This document shows positions 43,156 through 52,255 of a DNA stretch of 64,000 bases, piece by piece. Numbering within the stretch: the first letter of the stretch is position 1; every line of letters begins with the position of its first letter. Under the pieces are notes generated by a model. It saw only the letters and a program-made list of their open reading frames with translations, had not been told where the DNA came from and did no database searches. Position numbers and translations under genes: made by a program. Source of the stretch: Mesorhizobium opportunistum WSM2075 (lineage in GTDB: Bacteria; Pseudomonadota; Alphaproteobacteria; Rhizobiales; Rhizobiaceae); the NCBI RefSeq assembly GCF_000176035.2, contig NC_015675.1, positions 2,236,001 through 2,300,000 on the forward strand. The letters run 5' to 3'.

Positions 43156-44082
43156 TCACACCGTCAGCGCCACCTTGCCGATCGGCTTGGTGGCGAGAAA
43201 GGCGTGGGCAGCGCCGGCCTCTTCGAGCGGGAAGCTCTTCGCCACATGGACGGCGAGCTTGTTCGCATCGATCAAGCGGCCAAGTTCCACCAGGCCTTCG
43301 CGATCGGGCACGACGGACATGCGCTCGACCCGGATGTCGCGCGCGCCGGCATCGGCTCGCGTGGCGTCGTTGACATTAAGCAATGACACCAGCACGCCGC
43401 CATGCTTGATGACCTTCAGCGAGCGATCGGCATGATCGCCGCCCACGGGCTCCAACACCAGATCGATGTCGCTGATCTGGCTTGTGAAATCGCGCTTGGT
43501 GTAGTCGATGACCTCGTCGGCGCCGAGCTTGCGGACGAAATCGAGCTTGTTTGGGCTGGCGGTGGCGATGACGTAAGCGCCGCGCGCCTTGGCGATCTGC
43601 ACCGCCAGATGGCCGACACCGCCGGCACCCGCATGCACCAGCACGCGCTGGCCCGATTTCAGTCCACCATGGCGGACAAGGCCTTGCCAGGCGGTAAGGC
43701 CGGCCAATGGCAATGCGCCGGCCTGGATGTGGTCGGCTCTCTTAGGCTTGAGTGCGATTTCATCCGCGGGGACAGTCACCAGTTCCGCGTAGGCCGCCGC
43801 CTGCTTGGGGAAGCGCGGCATGCCGAACACCTCGTCGCCGATCTTGAGGGCGGTGACGCCGGCGCCCAACGCTTCGACCGTCCCCGAAATGTCCCAGCCG
43901 AGGATGAAGGGCGGCTCGCCAAGCAAGGGATAATAGCCGGCGCGTACGGCGCCATCGACGGGATTGATGCCGGCGGCCTTGACTCGAACCAGCACCTCGC
44001 CGGCTTCGGGCGAGGGATCGGGCTGGTTGGCAATGACGAGGACGTCGGGTCCGCCGACGGTGTTCTGGATAACGGCACGCAT
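43156..44082 (-). CDS. NADP-dependent quinone/zinc-type oxidoreductase
   Basis: This 308-residue medium-chain reductase of the quinone-oxidoreductase type has the cofactor motif VHAGAGGVGHLAVQIAKARG (near residue 150) and lacks the zinc ligands of alcohol dehydrogenases. It probably reduces quinones or enones with NADPH. It diverges from an HxlR-type regulator, a common pair in which the regulator controls the reductase in response to electrophiles. Confidence 0.9.
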   Translation of the reverse strand: MRAVIQNTVGGPDVLVIANQPDPSPEAGEVLVRVKAAGINPVDGAVRAGYYPLLGEPPFILGWDISGTVEALGAGVTALKIGDEVFGMPRFPKQAAAYAELVTVPADEIALKPKRADHIQAGALPLAGLTAWQGLVRHGGLKSGQRVLVHAGAGGVGHLAVQIAKARGAYVIATASPNKLDFVRKLGADEVIDYTKRDFTSQISDIDLVLEPVGGDHADRSLKVIKHGGVLVSLLNVNDATRADAGARDIRVERMSVVPDREGLVELGRLIDANKLAVHVAKSFPLEEAGAAHAFLATKPIGKVALTV

Positions 44083-44171
44083 GGGGTGTCTCCTGCTTGG
44101 TTGGCGCCACTATCATTTGGATAGTAATGATCTCTTGTCTAGTATATACCTTTTTGATATATAGGTACCCT

Positions 44172-44570
44172 ATGGATAGTGAAGATAGTTGCTCCTTCGG
44201 CTATGACGCGTTCCGACGGACATGTCCGTCGCACACCGTGCTCGAGATGCTGGCCAGCAAATGGGTCTATCTGGTGGTTTGCGCGCTGCGCAAAGGTCGG
44301 CAGCGCAATGGCGAGCTTGCCCGCAAGCTCGAAGGCATCACGCCCAAGATGCTGACGCAGACATTGCGCGTGCTGGAGCGCGACGGCCTGGTGCGGCGGG
44401 AGGTCTATCCGGTTATTCCGCCACGCGTCGAATATGAGCTGACCGAGCTTGGCCAGAACCTGGCGGGATTGCTCACCCAGATCAGGTCATGGGCCGAGCA
44501 GCATGCACCGGACATCAAGGATGCCCGCGCAAGGGCGATTGCCGCAAATGAAGGGGATTGGGCCGCCTAG
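44172..44570 (+). CDS. HxlR-family transcriptional regulator
   Basis: This 132-residue winged-helix protein has SKWVYLVVCALRKGRQRNGE and ITPKMLTQTLRVLERDGLV, which define HxlR. Two cysteines near the N-terminus (SCSFGYDAFRRTCPS) are typical redox or electrophile sensors. ATG at 44172 gives the standard start. An inverted repeat TACCT/AGGTA lies in the AT-rich 89-base gap shared with the reductase gene. Confidence 0.9.
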   Translation: MDSEDSCSFGYDAFRRTCPSHTVLEMLASKWVYLVVCALRKGRQRNGELARKLEGITPKMLTQTLRVLERDGLVRREVYPVIPPRVEYELTELGQNLAGLLTQIRSWAEQHAPDIKDARARAIAANEGDWAA

Positions 44571-44643
44571 AGCCGGTTCACCCTCTCGAGGCCGTCGCCC
44601 GGTAGGTTGCGCGCGCCGGGCGGACGCGCTCGGGACGCGGATG

Positions 44644-45021
44644 TCAGCCGATCATGGCGCTGCGGCCGCCGGTTTCGGTCTCGCGGATCTTCGTGTCGCG
44701 CGATTCCAGCATTTCAGCCTTGGAAAGCTCCGCTTCAGCTTCGCCGAGTAATGATTCGGCAGCGCTTCGCTGCTGGGCGAGGTCGCTTTGCGAATTTCTA
44801 AGGTTGTCGCGGCGCAAACGCGCCGCCTTGGCGAAGGTCGGATAGGCGAAATGGTTGATGTCGGTGATGCCGGCTTTCTTTTCCTCGGCGGTGATCTGAA
44901 GCTCCAGTTCGACCGCCATGCGTTCGAACTCGGCGATCATCATGTCGAGCTGCAGCAGCTGACGCCGCTTCTCATTCACCTGAAACTGTTTCAGCCGAAC
45001 GAGGTTTTCACGTGACTTCAT
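44644..45021 (-). CDS. fliJ: Flagellar protein FliJ-like
   Basis: This 125-residue, highly charged coiled-coil protein (SRENLVRLKQFQVNEKRRQL, DMMIAEFERMAVELELQITA) fits FliJ of rhizobia, a chaperone and escort of the flagellar export ATPase. It lies next to ctrA, as in other Hyphomicrobiales. No other flagellar gene is in the window. Confidence 0.8.
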   Translation of the reverse strand: MKSRENLVRLKQFQVNEKRRQLLQLDMMIAEFERMAVELELQITAEEKKAGITDINHFAYPTFAKAARLRRDNLRNSQSDLAQQRSAAESLLGEAEAELSKAEMLESRDTKIRETETGGRSAMIG

Positions 45022-45472
45022 GATTCGGTACTCCCGGAAACGCACACCCGCACATATCGTCCAAACCGCTTGGAAAGGCCCAAGCTCTGCCCGTGTCCAC
45101 CGGCATTCCCCGAACTATGGGAAACAAAATCCTAAAGTTTTTTGCCGACGGTAACCATTCGTTTACGGGCATTGTTAATCATACGGGTCAGGGCTTAAGG
45201 CCGGGTAAAAATTCCGGCCGCCGAAGCGAAGCCGCCTCGATGAGTCCCTGGAGTCACTTAGTCCAGGTTATTAATGTGTTGCATTAGGAATTTTGGTCTG
45301 TGATTCGTTATTAGATTCAAGAGGGTGTAGAAAGGGGTTAAAAAATCTGATACCGTCATGGACGGGAAATTAGGTTTTGTTAACCATTCAATGGCAGCCT
45401 CTGCACAAGGCAACCACTGCTCCGGGGCAGGACGGGTCGTGAAATGGTCCGGCGGCAGAAAAGGGGAATGAA
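45022..45472. promoter_or_regulatory. ctrA promoter region with four GANTC sites
   Basis: GANTC sites, the target of the cell-cycle methyltransferase CcrM, lie at 45242, 45251, 45302 and 45314. TTAACCATT, a CtrA half-site, lies at 45380-45388, and other TTAAC/TTAATC stretches lie nearby. This combination suggests methylation- and CtrA-dependent timing of ctrA. The shared gap also contains the fliJ promoter. Confidence 0.65.
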
Positions 45473-46168
45473 ATGCGTGTTCTGCTGATAGAAGATGACA
45501 GTGCAACCGCACAAAGCATCGAACTGATGCTGAAATCGGAAAGTTTCAACGTCTATACGACGGACCTCGGCGAAGAGGGTGTCGATCTCGGCAAACTCTA
45601 CGACTACGACATCATCCTTCTCGATCTCAACCTGCCCGACATGTCCGGCTACGAGGTCTTGAGAACGCTTCGCCTCTCCAAGGTAAAGACGCCCATCCTC
45701 ATCCTCTCCGGCATGGCCGGCATCGAGGACAAGGTACGCGGCCTCGGCTTCGGCGCCGACGACTACATGACCAAGCCTTTCCACAAGGACGAGCTGGTGG
45801 CGCGCATCCATGCCATCGTGCGGCGTTCCAAGGGCCACGCCCAGTCGGTCATCACCACTGGCGACCTGGTGGTCAATCTCGACGCCAAGACCGTTGAGGT
45901 CGGCGGCCAGCGCGTGCACCTCACCGGCAAGGAATATCAGATGCTGGAGCTGCTCTCGCTGCGCAAGGGCACCACGCTCACCAAGGAAATGTTCCTCAAC
46001 CACCTCTATGGCGGCATGGACGAGCCGGAGCTGAAGATCATCGACGTCTTCATCTGCAAGCTGCGCAAGAAGCTCGATGCCGCGTCCGGTGGCCAGAATT
46101 ACATCGAGACGGTCTGGGGCCGCGGCTATGTGCTGCGCGAACCGGAAGACATCCGCGTCAGCGCCTGA
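45473..46168 (+). CDS. ctrA: Cell-cycle master regulator CtrA
   Basis: This 231-residue OmpR-type response regulator has a receiver domain with phosphoacceptor Asp51 ([12 protein letters not shown]) and a C-terminal winged helix (about 130-225; [20 protein letters not shown]). It is phosphorylated through the CckA-ChpT relay and controls division, flagella and DNA replication. The chpT gene lies 0.8 kb downstream. A terminator follows the stop. Confidence 0.97.
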   Translation: MRVLLIEDDSATAQSIELMLKSESFNVYTTDLGEEGVDLGKLYDYDIILLDLNLPDMSGYEVLRTLRLSKVKTPILILSGMAGIEDKVRGLGFGADDYMTKPFHKDELVARIHAIVRRSKGHAQSVITTGDLVVNLDAKTVEVGGQRVHLTGKEYQMLELLSLRKGTTLTKEMFLNHLYGGMDEPELKIIDVFICKLRKKLDAASGGQNYIETVWGRGYVLREPEDIRVSA

Positions 46169-46192
46169 GCTGCAAACGCCGTCACCATCGAT

Positions 46193-46219
46193 AAAAACCC
46201 GGCTCAGGCCGGGTTTTTT
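46193..46219 (+). terminator. Rho-independent terminator of ctrA
   Basis: CCCGGC pairs with GCCGGG around TCAG, flanked by an A run before and six T after. It lies 25 bases downstream of the ctrA stop. Confidence 0.88.
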
Positions 46220-46317
46220 GCGTGATGAGCGGATACTTCGTGATGGGCGGATACTTGCGGGGCGAATGCTTGCGGAAAAGCGTTCCGGATTTTTCCCGGA
46301 ACGGTTCCAGGCCCGAA

Positions 46318-46686
46318 TCAGGCGGCGATCTTCAAGGCGCGAAAGCGCTCGAGCAGCTGCGGGCGGTTGAAGGGCTTCAGGAGATAGCCCTGGGCGCCGG
46401 CGCGCTTGGCCCGCATGATCGACGCAATATCGAGCTCGACCAGCGAGATCAGGATCTGCGGCCTGATCGGGCTTTCCATGGCGCGTACGCGGCGGATGAG
46501 GTCAACCGCCTGCACGTCCGGCAGGGCGCCGTCGACGACGATGATGTCAGGCATGTCGGCGGCACACATCTCCAGTGCGTCAAGTCCGCTCGCTGCTTCG
46601 ATGATCATCATGTCGGAACCGCCCAGGATGCGTTTTGCAACCTTCCTGATGACGCTCGAATCGTCGACGAACATGCAGCGTTTCAT
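46318..46686 (-). CDS. Single-domain response regulator
   Basis: This 122-residue receiver-only protein has Asp8-Asp9 (FVDDSS), the phosphoacceptor Asp52 (DIIVVDGALPDV) and Lys in YLLKPFN. It lacks an output domain. Its place between ctrA and chpT suggests a role in the same phosphorelay, like CpdR or DivK, but it cannot be assigned to either. The start is the ATG at 46686; the longer frame is not supported. Confidence 0.88.
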   Translation of the reverse strand: MKRCMFVDDSSVIRKVAKRILGGSDMMIIEAASGLDALEMCAADMPDIIVVDGALPDVQAVDLIRRVRAMESPIRPQILISLVELDIASIMRAKRAGAQGYLLKPFNRPQLLERFRALKIAA

Positions 46687-46934
46687 TTCCGAGTCCTCTT
46701 TGCCTTTTGGCAATCCGGTAGCGTCGGGGGCATCGAGGAGCACCATAAGCCAATCTGGTAAAGAAGCCGAAAAGGCATTGGGTAAAATTTTTGCAAAGAT
46801 GCCATTTGACTGACTTTTCCTTGCAGATGCTTCGATATGGTCGTTTGGGAGAAAGCTCAACGCTTCCAATTCAGCGATCGCGCTAATATTACGCTGTTAA
46901 AAATACTTATTCTCCGTGCAGATCGACCCGGTAC

Positions 46935-47564
46935 TCAGGCCGCTGAAAGTACGATTTCTTCCGCCGTGGCGTGGATCGATATCGTCATGGCGGCCTCACG
47001 GGCCAGAAGCAGCGTGTAATAAGGCTGGACCGAATGCGCATCGATCGGCTCTTCCGGCTTGTGGCCGGAATGCAGTTCGAGAAATTTCGGCGGCACGCGC
47101 AGCATCGGCCCGCTTGCCGAGAGTGAAAAACGCGGCTCGGTTTCGAGATTCTCCAGCGTTACGACCAGCTTGCCGCCGCGCGGGATGGCGGCGTTGGCAA
47201 CCAGGAGCAGGTTGAGCAGCAGCTTGACCTTGTTCTTGGGCAGCAGCGCCCGGATCCCGTTCCAGACCAGTTCCGGCTTTTCGTTCTTGAGGAAAGCGAT
47301 GGCGACGGCTTCGGCGTCTCCGGTGTCGATCATCATGCCCGCCGAGCCGGCCGCGCCAAAGGCGATACGGGCGAACTGCAATCGGGCCGAGGCGTTTCTG
47401 GCGCTCTGGCGGATGAGCCGCATGGCGTCTTCATCGGCGCCGCCCTCGTCGAGCAGCTCGAGCCCGTTGTTGATCGCGCCGACCGGCGAGATGATGTCGT
47501 GACAGACGCGGCTGCACAAAAGTGCAGCCAGATCAGGTGCGGAAAGGGTGAACAGATCGGCCAT
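46935..47564 (-). CDS. chpT: Histidine phosphotransferase ChpT
   Basis: This 209-residue protein has a DHp-like helix hairpin with phosphorylatable His22 (CSRVCHDIISPVGAINNGLE) and a degenerate ATPase-like C-terminal domain. In Caulobacter it passes phosphate from CckA to CtrA and CpdR. The genomic closeness to ctrA supports the assignment. The start is the ATG at 47564. Confidence 0.92.
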   Translation of the reverse strand: MADLFTLSAPDLAALLCSRVCHDIISPVGAINNGLELLDEGGADEDAMRLIRQSARNASARLQFARIAFGAAGSAGMMIDTGDAEAVAIAFLKNEKPELVWNGIRALLPKNKVKLLLNLLLVANAAIPRGGKLVVTLENLETEPRFSLSASGPMLRVPPKFLELHSGHKPEEPIDAHSVQPYYTLLLAREAAMTISIHATAEEIVLSAA

Positions 47565-47904
47565 CGGCGAAAATCCCTGCAAATTTCACAACTCACGGCC
47601 GAGCGATCGATCGCCGCCTGCCAACACGAATCACGCTCGCTCCCCGAGCTTTTGAATACACAGCGCCCGTGCGTGCAGCAACAAATCCAAAATTGTGGTC
47701 ATGGCAAATGGCGCGTTCACGCAGGCCGCCGCCCATGTGAGCGACCCCAAACAGCCTTCGAACCGCCATGTTCATGTGCGAGCTTAATGGTTGAAAAAGG
47801 ATTACGGCATAGTTTGCCCCTAACAGTTACCCTTAACGGCCGCCTAAAGAGCCGTACGGGGTGCGAGGCGTCGGCGAAGGTGCTCCCTGACGGAGATTGG
47901 AAGC
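47565..47904. other. Divergent gap between chpT and eipA
   Basis: This 340-base stretch should contain both promoters. Just before 47905 there is a ribosome binding site (GGAG). I see no gene, no repeat of note and no certain CtrA box. Confidence 0.4.
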
Positions 47905-48540
47905 ATGTTTTCCCGATTCTATGACCGGACCTTTTTCCGTGTCACCTCTGGCCGGAACCTGTTCCGTGTCATACCAGACCGGACATTTGTCCGTGTCGTA
48001 TCAATGGCGATCGCGCTCATGGGTGCTCTCGTCTTCTCGACTTCAGCCCTGCGGGCCCAGGAATATACCGCTCAGGAGATTGTCGATTCCGGTCACAAGT
48101 TCTTCGGCGCGACATCGGGCGGGCTGGCCACTGTCATCGAGAAGATCTTCGCTTCCTACGGCCTGCCGAACGGTTACCTGCTTGGCGAGGAGGGTTCGGG
48201 CGCGCTCATCGGCGGCCTGACCTATGGCGAAGGCACGCTCTACACCAAAAATGCCGGCGACCACAAAGTGTTCTGGCAGGGCCCGTCGCTGGGTTGGGAT
48301 TTCGGTGGCGAGGGATCCCGGGTGATGATGCTGGTCTACAACCTCGACGATGTCGGTAACCTCTACAACCGCTACGGCGGCGTGGCGGGGTCGGCCTATG
48401 TCGTGGCGGGTGTCGGCTTCAATGTGCTGAAGAACAACAATGTGCTTTTGGTACCGATCCGAACCGGTGTCGGCGCCCGGCTCGGCGTCAATCTCGGCTA
48501 TCTGAAACTGACCGAGCGGGCGACGTGGAATCCCTTTTGA
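47905..48540 (+). CDS. eipA: EipA/DUF1134 envelope protein with N-terminal repeats
   Basis: This 211-residue protein contains the DUF1134 domain (from about residue 53; AQEIVDSGHKFFGATSGGLA), which in Brucella EipA is a small periplasmic beta-barrel needed for envelope integrity. A signal peptide (residues 34-51, AIALMGALVFSTSALRAQ) is unusually preceded by three nine-residue repeats, DRTFFRVTS, GRNLFRVIP and DRTFVRVVS. The ATG at 47905 has a ribosome site; the ATG at 48004, right before the signal, has none. The repeats could be real leader or a mis-annotated regulatory region. Confidence 0.85.
   Translation: MFSRFYDRTFFRVTSGRNLFRVIPDRTFVRVVSMAIALMGALVFSTSALRAQEYTAQEIVDSGHKFFGATSGGLATVIEKIFASYGLPNGYLLGEEGSGALIGGLTYGEGTLYTKNAGDHKVFWQGPSLGWDFGGEGSRVMMLVYNLDDVGNLYNRYGGVAGSAYVVAGVGFNVLKNNNVLLVPIRTGVGARLGVNLGYLKLTERATWNPF
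47923..47997. repeat. Three 27-bp-spaced hairpin-forming repeats at the eipA 5' end
   Basis: Units of 21 bases start at 47923, 47950 and 47977, each of the form RMCCGGA..TCCGTGTC. Each is internally palindromic (CGGAAC-CT-GTTCCG in the second, CGGAC-ATTT-GTCCG in the third). They could be RNA hairpins or tandem operator sites. Confidence 0.7.
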
Positions 48541-48697
48541 TCGCAGCCCGTCGTGACCGCAAAGCCGGCTTTCGACGGGGTTGTAGGGCCGTGATCCCCA
48601 ATGCGCTGCGGCAAGCCCTTGCCGCGGCGCCGGAATTCCGCCATGCCAAGATGGTACGGTCCAGTTCAGGCGGTTGCCGCCGATAGCGGGTAGTCCT

Positions 48698-49897
48698 TTG
48701 GTTCAGTCGGTCCTGTTCTTTGCCCTTGGCTTTCTGTGTGCCGGCTTTCTTGCGCTGATGATCGCTCCGGCGGTCTGGCGGCGTGCCGTCGCCCTGACCC
48801 GCAGGCGCATCGAAGCTTCGATCCCGTTGACCCGGGCCGAGATCCAGGCCGACAAGGACCGGATCCGGGCCGAGTACGCCATGTCGGCGCGTCGCCTCGA
48901 GATGAACGTCAAGGCGCTGCGCGAGAAGGCGGCCGAACAACTCGTCGAGATCAATCGCGGCCGCGAGGCGTTGAAGGGGCTGGCGGTCGAGCGCACGGAC
49001 AAGAACCACGCGCTCGCCGAACTCGGCGCCAAGAACGAAGCGCTGCGGCAGCGCGAAGAGGAACTGCATCAGCTTTCGGAGCGGCTCAAGGAAACCGAAC
49101 GAAAGCTGGAAAAGCGGGCGCTCGAGCTCGAAAAGCTGGAGCACATGTACGACGACGCCAGTTTTTCTTCCAGCAGCCGGCAGATCGAGTTGGTGGCGCG
49201 CGAGTCCGAATTGCAGAAGCTTGCCAGTGACATCTCGCTGCTGCGCGGCCAGCGCAAGGAGGCGGACCGCCGCCAGCAGGAGATCGCGGCCGAAAGCAAG
49301 GCAGCGCGCGAGGCCCTGAAGGCCGAGAAGAAAAGGACGGCTGAACTCGACAAGAAGGTCGAGCGGCTGCTCGCCACGCTCGCCGATCGCGAGGACAAGC
49401 TCGAGCGCCGCGAAAAGGATCTGGCGCGGCTGCGCGAAAAAGCGAAAACCGAGGATGGCGGACCGGCTCTGCGGCTGGTCGGCAAGCCTGATCAGGCCGA
49501 CAAGCTTGGGACTGACAGGCGTGACGAGGCTGAAAGGCGCGATGAGGCTGCCAAGCGTGACGAGGCTGAAAGGCGCGATGAGCTGGATAGGGCGATCGCC
49601 AAGCTCGACAGCGATCGCGAACGGCTGGAGGCCAGGCTGACGGCGCTGGCGCGCGAGAACAAGCGGCTGAAGGCGGATCTCGGCGCCATGGCATCATCGG
49701 GCACCACGAATGGCGGTGCCGCGCTGCGCGAGCAGATGAACGAGCTGGCGGCGGAAGTCGTCCACCTGACGGCCAAGCTCGAGGGGCCCGATTCGCCGAT
49801 CGCCAAGGCGTTGGCGGTACCGCAGGACAGCCGACCCAGCGGCGACCGCAGCCTCGCCGACCGTGTGCGAGCCTTGCAGAATGCGGATGCGACCTGA
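48698..49897 (+). CDS. Membrane-anchored coiled-coil protein
   Basis: This protein of about 399 residues has one N-terminal membrane helix (VLFFALGFLCAGFLALMIAP) and a long charged coiled coil (residues about 50-370). Near residue 275 a DRRDEAERRDEAAKRDEAER repeat is encoded by near-identical DNA copies. Related rhizobial proteins are known only as conserved unknowns. The TTG at 48698 is preferred, because homologues as I recall begin VQSVLFFALGF; another TTG lies eight codons upstream. Confidence 0.8.
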   Translation: MVQSVLFFALGFLCAGFLALMIAPAVWRRAVALTRRRIEASIPLTRAEIQADKDRIRAEYAMSARRLEMNVKALREKAAEQLVEINRGREALKGLAVERTDKNHALAELGAKNEALRQREEELHQLSERLKETERKLEKRALELEKLEHMYDDASFSSSSRQIELVARESELQKLASDISLLRGQRKEADRRQQEIAAESKAAREALKAEKKRTAELDKKVERLLATLADREDKLERREKDLARLREKAKTEDGGPALRLVGKPDQADKLGTDRRDEAERRDEAAKRDEAERRDELDRAIAKLDSDRERLEARLTALARENKRLKADLGAMASSGTTNGGAALREQMNELAAEVVHLTAKLEGPDSPIAKALAVPQDSRPSGDRSLADRVRALQNADAT

Positions 49898-49948
49898 GCC
49901 GGCAGCTGTCGTTCTCCTAAAACCGAGGTCACTTTCGGGCGACCTGCC

Positions 49949-50746
49949 TTAGCGGTGCGAGAAATGATGCAGGGCAATGGCTGAGGCGGCCGCGACGTTC
50001 AGGCTGTCGAAGCCTTCCGCCATGGTTATCCGCACGGTCTGCAGGCGCGCGAGCAGGCTTTCGGGCAGGCCTTCGCCCTCGGTGCCGAGATAGAGCGCCA
50101 GGCGCCCGGCCGACTTTGCATCGCGTATGTCGGTCCGTCCGCGTGGAGACAGCGCGAACTGCTCAAAGCCTCGTTCGGCCAGCATCGCCGTGAAGCCGGC
50201 GGTGTCGGTGAAGGACGCGAAAGGGATCTTCAGCGCGGCGCCGACCGAAACACGGATCGCCTTGCGGTACAGCGGATCGCAGCATGTCGCGTCGATCAGC
50301 ACCGCATCGGCGCCGAAGGCGGCGGCGTTGCGGAAGATCGAACCCATATTGTCGTGGTTGGAAATGCCGACGAGCACCACGACCAGGGCGAGGGCGGGCA
50401 AGGCATCCAGCAATGGACCGGCTGGCTGCGGCGTCTCCTTGCGGCCGATGGCCAGGATGCCGCGATGCAGGTGAAAGCCGGCGATCGCGTCCATCACCGC
50501 ACCGGTGACGATATAGACCGGCAGATCCACGGGCGCCTTGTCCAGCGTGTCCTTCAGGCCGCCCAGCCGGCTTTCCAGGACCAAGACGGATTCGGCGCTG
50601 AAGCGTCTCGACGACAAAAGCAGGTCGAGCACCACCTTGCCTTCGGCGACGAAGCGGCCTTGCCGGCCCGCAAGGTCGCGTTCGCGGATATCGAGATAGG
50701 CGGCGACGCGCGGATCCTGCGGGTCGTCGATGCGAATTGGGTTCAT
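49949..50746 (-). CDS. SpoU/TrmH-family RNA 2'-O-methyltransferase
   Basis: This 265-residue enzyme has an N-terminal substrate domain and a C-terminal knotted SPOUT domain with the three family motifs: SNHDNMGSIFRNAAAFG, LYLGTEGEGLPESLL and DSLNVAAASAIALHHF. It uses S-adenosylmethionine to methylate ribose in rRNA or tRNA; the exact target cannot be read. It stands alone on the minus strand. Confidence 0.92.
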   Translation of the reverse strand: MNPIRIDDPQDPRVAAYLDIRERDLAGRQGRFVAEGKVVLDLLLSSRRFSAESVLVLESRLGGLKDTLDKAPVDLPVYIVTGAVMDAIAGFHLHRGILAIGRKETPQPAGPLLDALPALALVVVLVGISNHDNMGSIFRNAAAFGADAVLIDATCCDPLYRKAIRVSVGAALKIPFASFTDTAGFTAMLAERGFEQFALSPRGRTDIRDAKSAGRLALYLGTEGEGLPESLLARLQTVRITMAEGFDSLNVAAASAIALHHFSHR

Positions 50747-50849
50747 GTCCCTTGCTCAAAGATCGAGAGCGCGGTTCGTGCGTCGAAAAGGACGCACAAG
50801 CCACGCTCCGGAAATCGTCAGCGAGGTAAACGGCCGCAGAAGCGTCCGG

Positions 50850-51218
50850 TCAAGTCCCGGCGCGGCGCAATCTCTGTGCCATCTGGGACAGGTCCTCCTT
50901 GCCGCTGCCGAAAATACCATCCAGCATGACAAGCAGTTCGCGCACCGCATCGGATTTGCAGGAGTAGTAGATCATCTGACGGTCGCGGCGGGTGTCCACC
51001 AAATCGAGCGCCCGCAGCTTGGCCAGATGCTGCGAGAGGGCGGATTGGCTGAGCATCACCTTTTCGGCGATAGCGCCGACCGACATTTCACCGTCGATCA
51101 GATAGCTCATGATCAACAGCCGTTTTTCGTTGCCCATAAGCATCAAAAATTCAGCCGCCGGTTCAGCGTTGGCGATTAGCTTTGTCGAGACCATGAATGC
51201 CCCATGCTGTTTGCTCAT
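50850..51218 (-). CDS. ArsR-family transcriptional regulator
   Basis: This 122-residue winged-helix regulator has EKRLLIMSYLIDGEMSVGAI and LSQSALSQHLAKLRALDLVD. It lacks the CxC metal motif of classical ArsR; a single Cys in SCKSDAVR and others of its kind (BigR/NolR-like) sense redox or sulfide. NolR, a nodulation regulator of rhizobia, belongs to this group. The start may be the second Met (MVSTKL), eight residues in. Confidence 0.87.
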   Translation of the reverse strand: MSKQHGAFMVSTKLIANAEPAAEFLMLMGNEKRLLIMSYLIDGEMSVGAIAEKVMLSQSALSQHLAKLRALDLVDTRRDRQMIYYSCKSDAVRELLVMLDGIFGSGKEDLSQMAQRLRRAGT

Positions 51219-51349
51219 CGAGGTGCCATGGGGGCAATGGCGCCTGAATCCATAAATTCACTTGCGAAAGGACACTGACGAGTCAGTGCCACCCCTTGAG
51301 CGTAGAACATTTCTTCCAAATCTCAAGCATTGCTTTTGATCAAATGCAA

Positions 51350-52165
51350 TTAAGTTCTGTCACTTGTCTGCATCATTTCGCGGCCGCCCCTGGCCATTTC
51401 GACCAGAACGGGCCGAAGTTCGCGCGCCGCCACCAGGGGTTGCGGGAAGAAAACCCGGCAAACACTGTCCCCCGACATCAAATCCATGCCATCGGCATCC
51501 AATCCGGCGATGGTCCAGCCCTCGCCGGATGCCCTGGCAAACTGATGTGCATAAACGGCGACCGCGTCGAGATGTTCCGCGTTCATGTGCTCGATGGCGG
51601 ATTGTTCGCTGGCCGCAAGCTCTTCGACGATGGGTCCGCTGCTGGTGAGATCGGACCGATCGAGCAGATAGGCCTTGCCGAAGCCGCCATTGAGGCTGGC
51701 GCGTTGCGGTTCGAGGCGAAAGATCGAAAAGTCGCCGAGCCCGGCATAGAGGCTGGCCTTGGGATTGCGGTTGAGATAACGGCGCTCGGCGCGCGCGTGG
51801 ATGTCCGAGCCACGCTCCAGCCGCGATGCCCAGCAGATCAGCGTCAGGCGAGGATGCGCCAGCGGGTCGCCCTTGCCTGGCTCGCCGAGCAGCAGGGAGC
51901 AGCGCGGATCGGCAAGCAAGGCAGGTGTGTGCGCGGAAAGCATCGACACCAGGATCAGCGGCGCGCCGTCGATGTCCGTGGCCACGCCGACCCGGCTCGC
52001 CAGCGGCGACCCGGTCCGCGGCTCCAGCACCGCTAGTGCGCCGGAGCGGGCGCTGCGCAGAAGCGTCTTCGCCAGCCGGATCGCCTCGGCATCGGTCTCG
52101 CGGATCACATCCTTCTTTCTCTCGCCCAAGGGTCCGGCTCTTCTAAGTTGATCTTCATATTCCAC
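51350..52165 (-). CDS. HugZ-type heme-utilisation/PNPOx-like protein
   Basis: This 271-residue protein has an N-terminal split-barrel flavin-binding-like domain (SARSGALAVLEPRTGSPLAS, CSLLLGEPGKGDPLAHPR) and a C-terminal DUF2470 domain (EHMNAEHLDAVAVYAHQFAR), the arrangement of HugZ/HutZ heme oxygenase-like proteins. A role in heme iron use is possible. Its GTG start at 52165 is the only good candidate before the domain. Confidence 0.85.
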   Translation of the reverse strand: MEYEDQLRRAGPLGERKKDVIRETDAEAIRLAKTLLRSARSGALAVLEPRTGSPLASRVGVATDIDGAPLILVSMLSAHTPALLADPRCSLLLGEPGKGDPLAHPRLTLICWASRLERGSDIHARAERRYLNRNPKASLYAGLGDFSIFRLEPQRASLNGGFGKAYLLDRSDLTSSGPIVEELAASEQSAIEHMNAEHLDAVAVYAHQFARASGEGWTIAGLDADGMDLMSGDSVCRVFFPQPLVAARELRPVLVEMARGGREMMQTSDRT

Positions 52166-52255
52166 TTATCGGACGAAGATGCCGGGTTTGGCAAGGGCTA
52201 GCTCTTTATGCATTTCGTTATCTCAAAAATCGCTTCTCAAGTTGGACGGCATGCA

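Noticed and set aside
49507..49590. Tandem DNA repeat as a possible regulatory element
   Set aside because: The repeat simply encodes the RRDEAE coiled-coil repeats of the surrounding gene.
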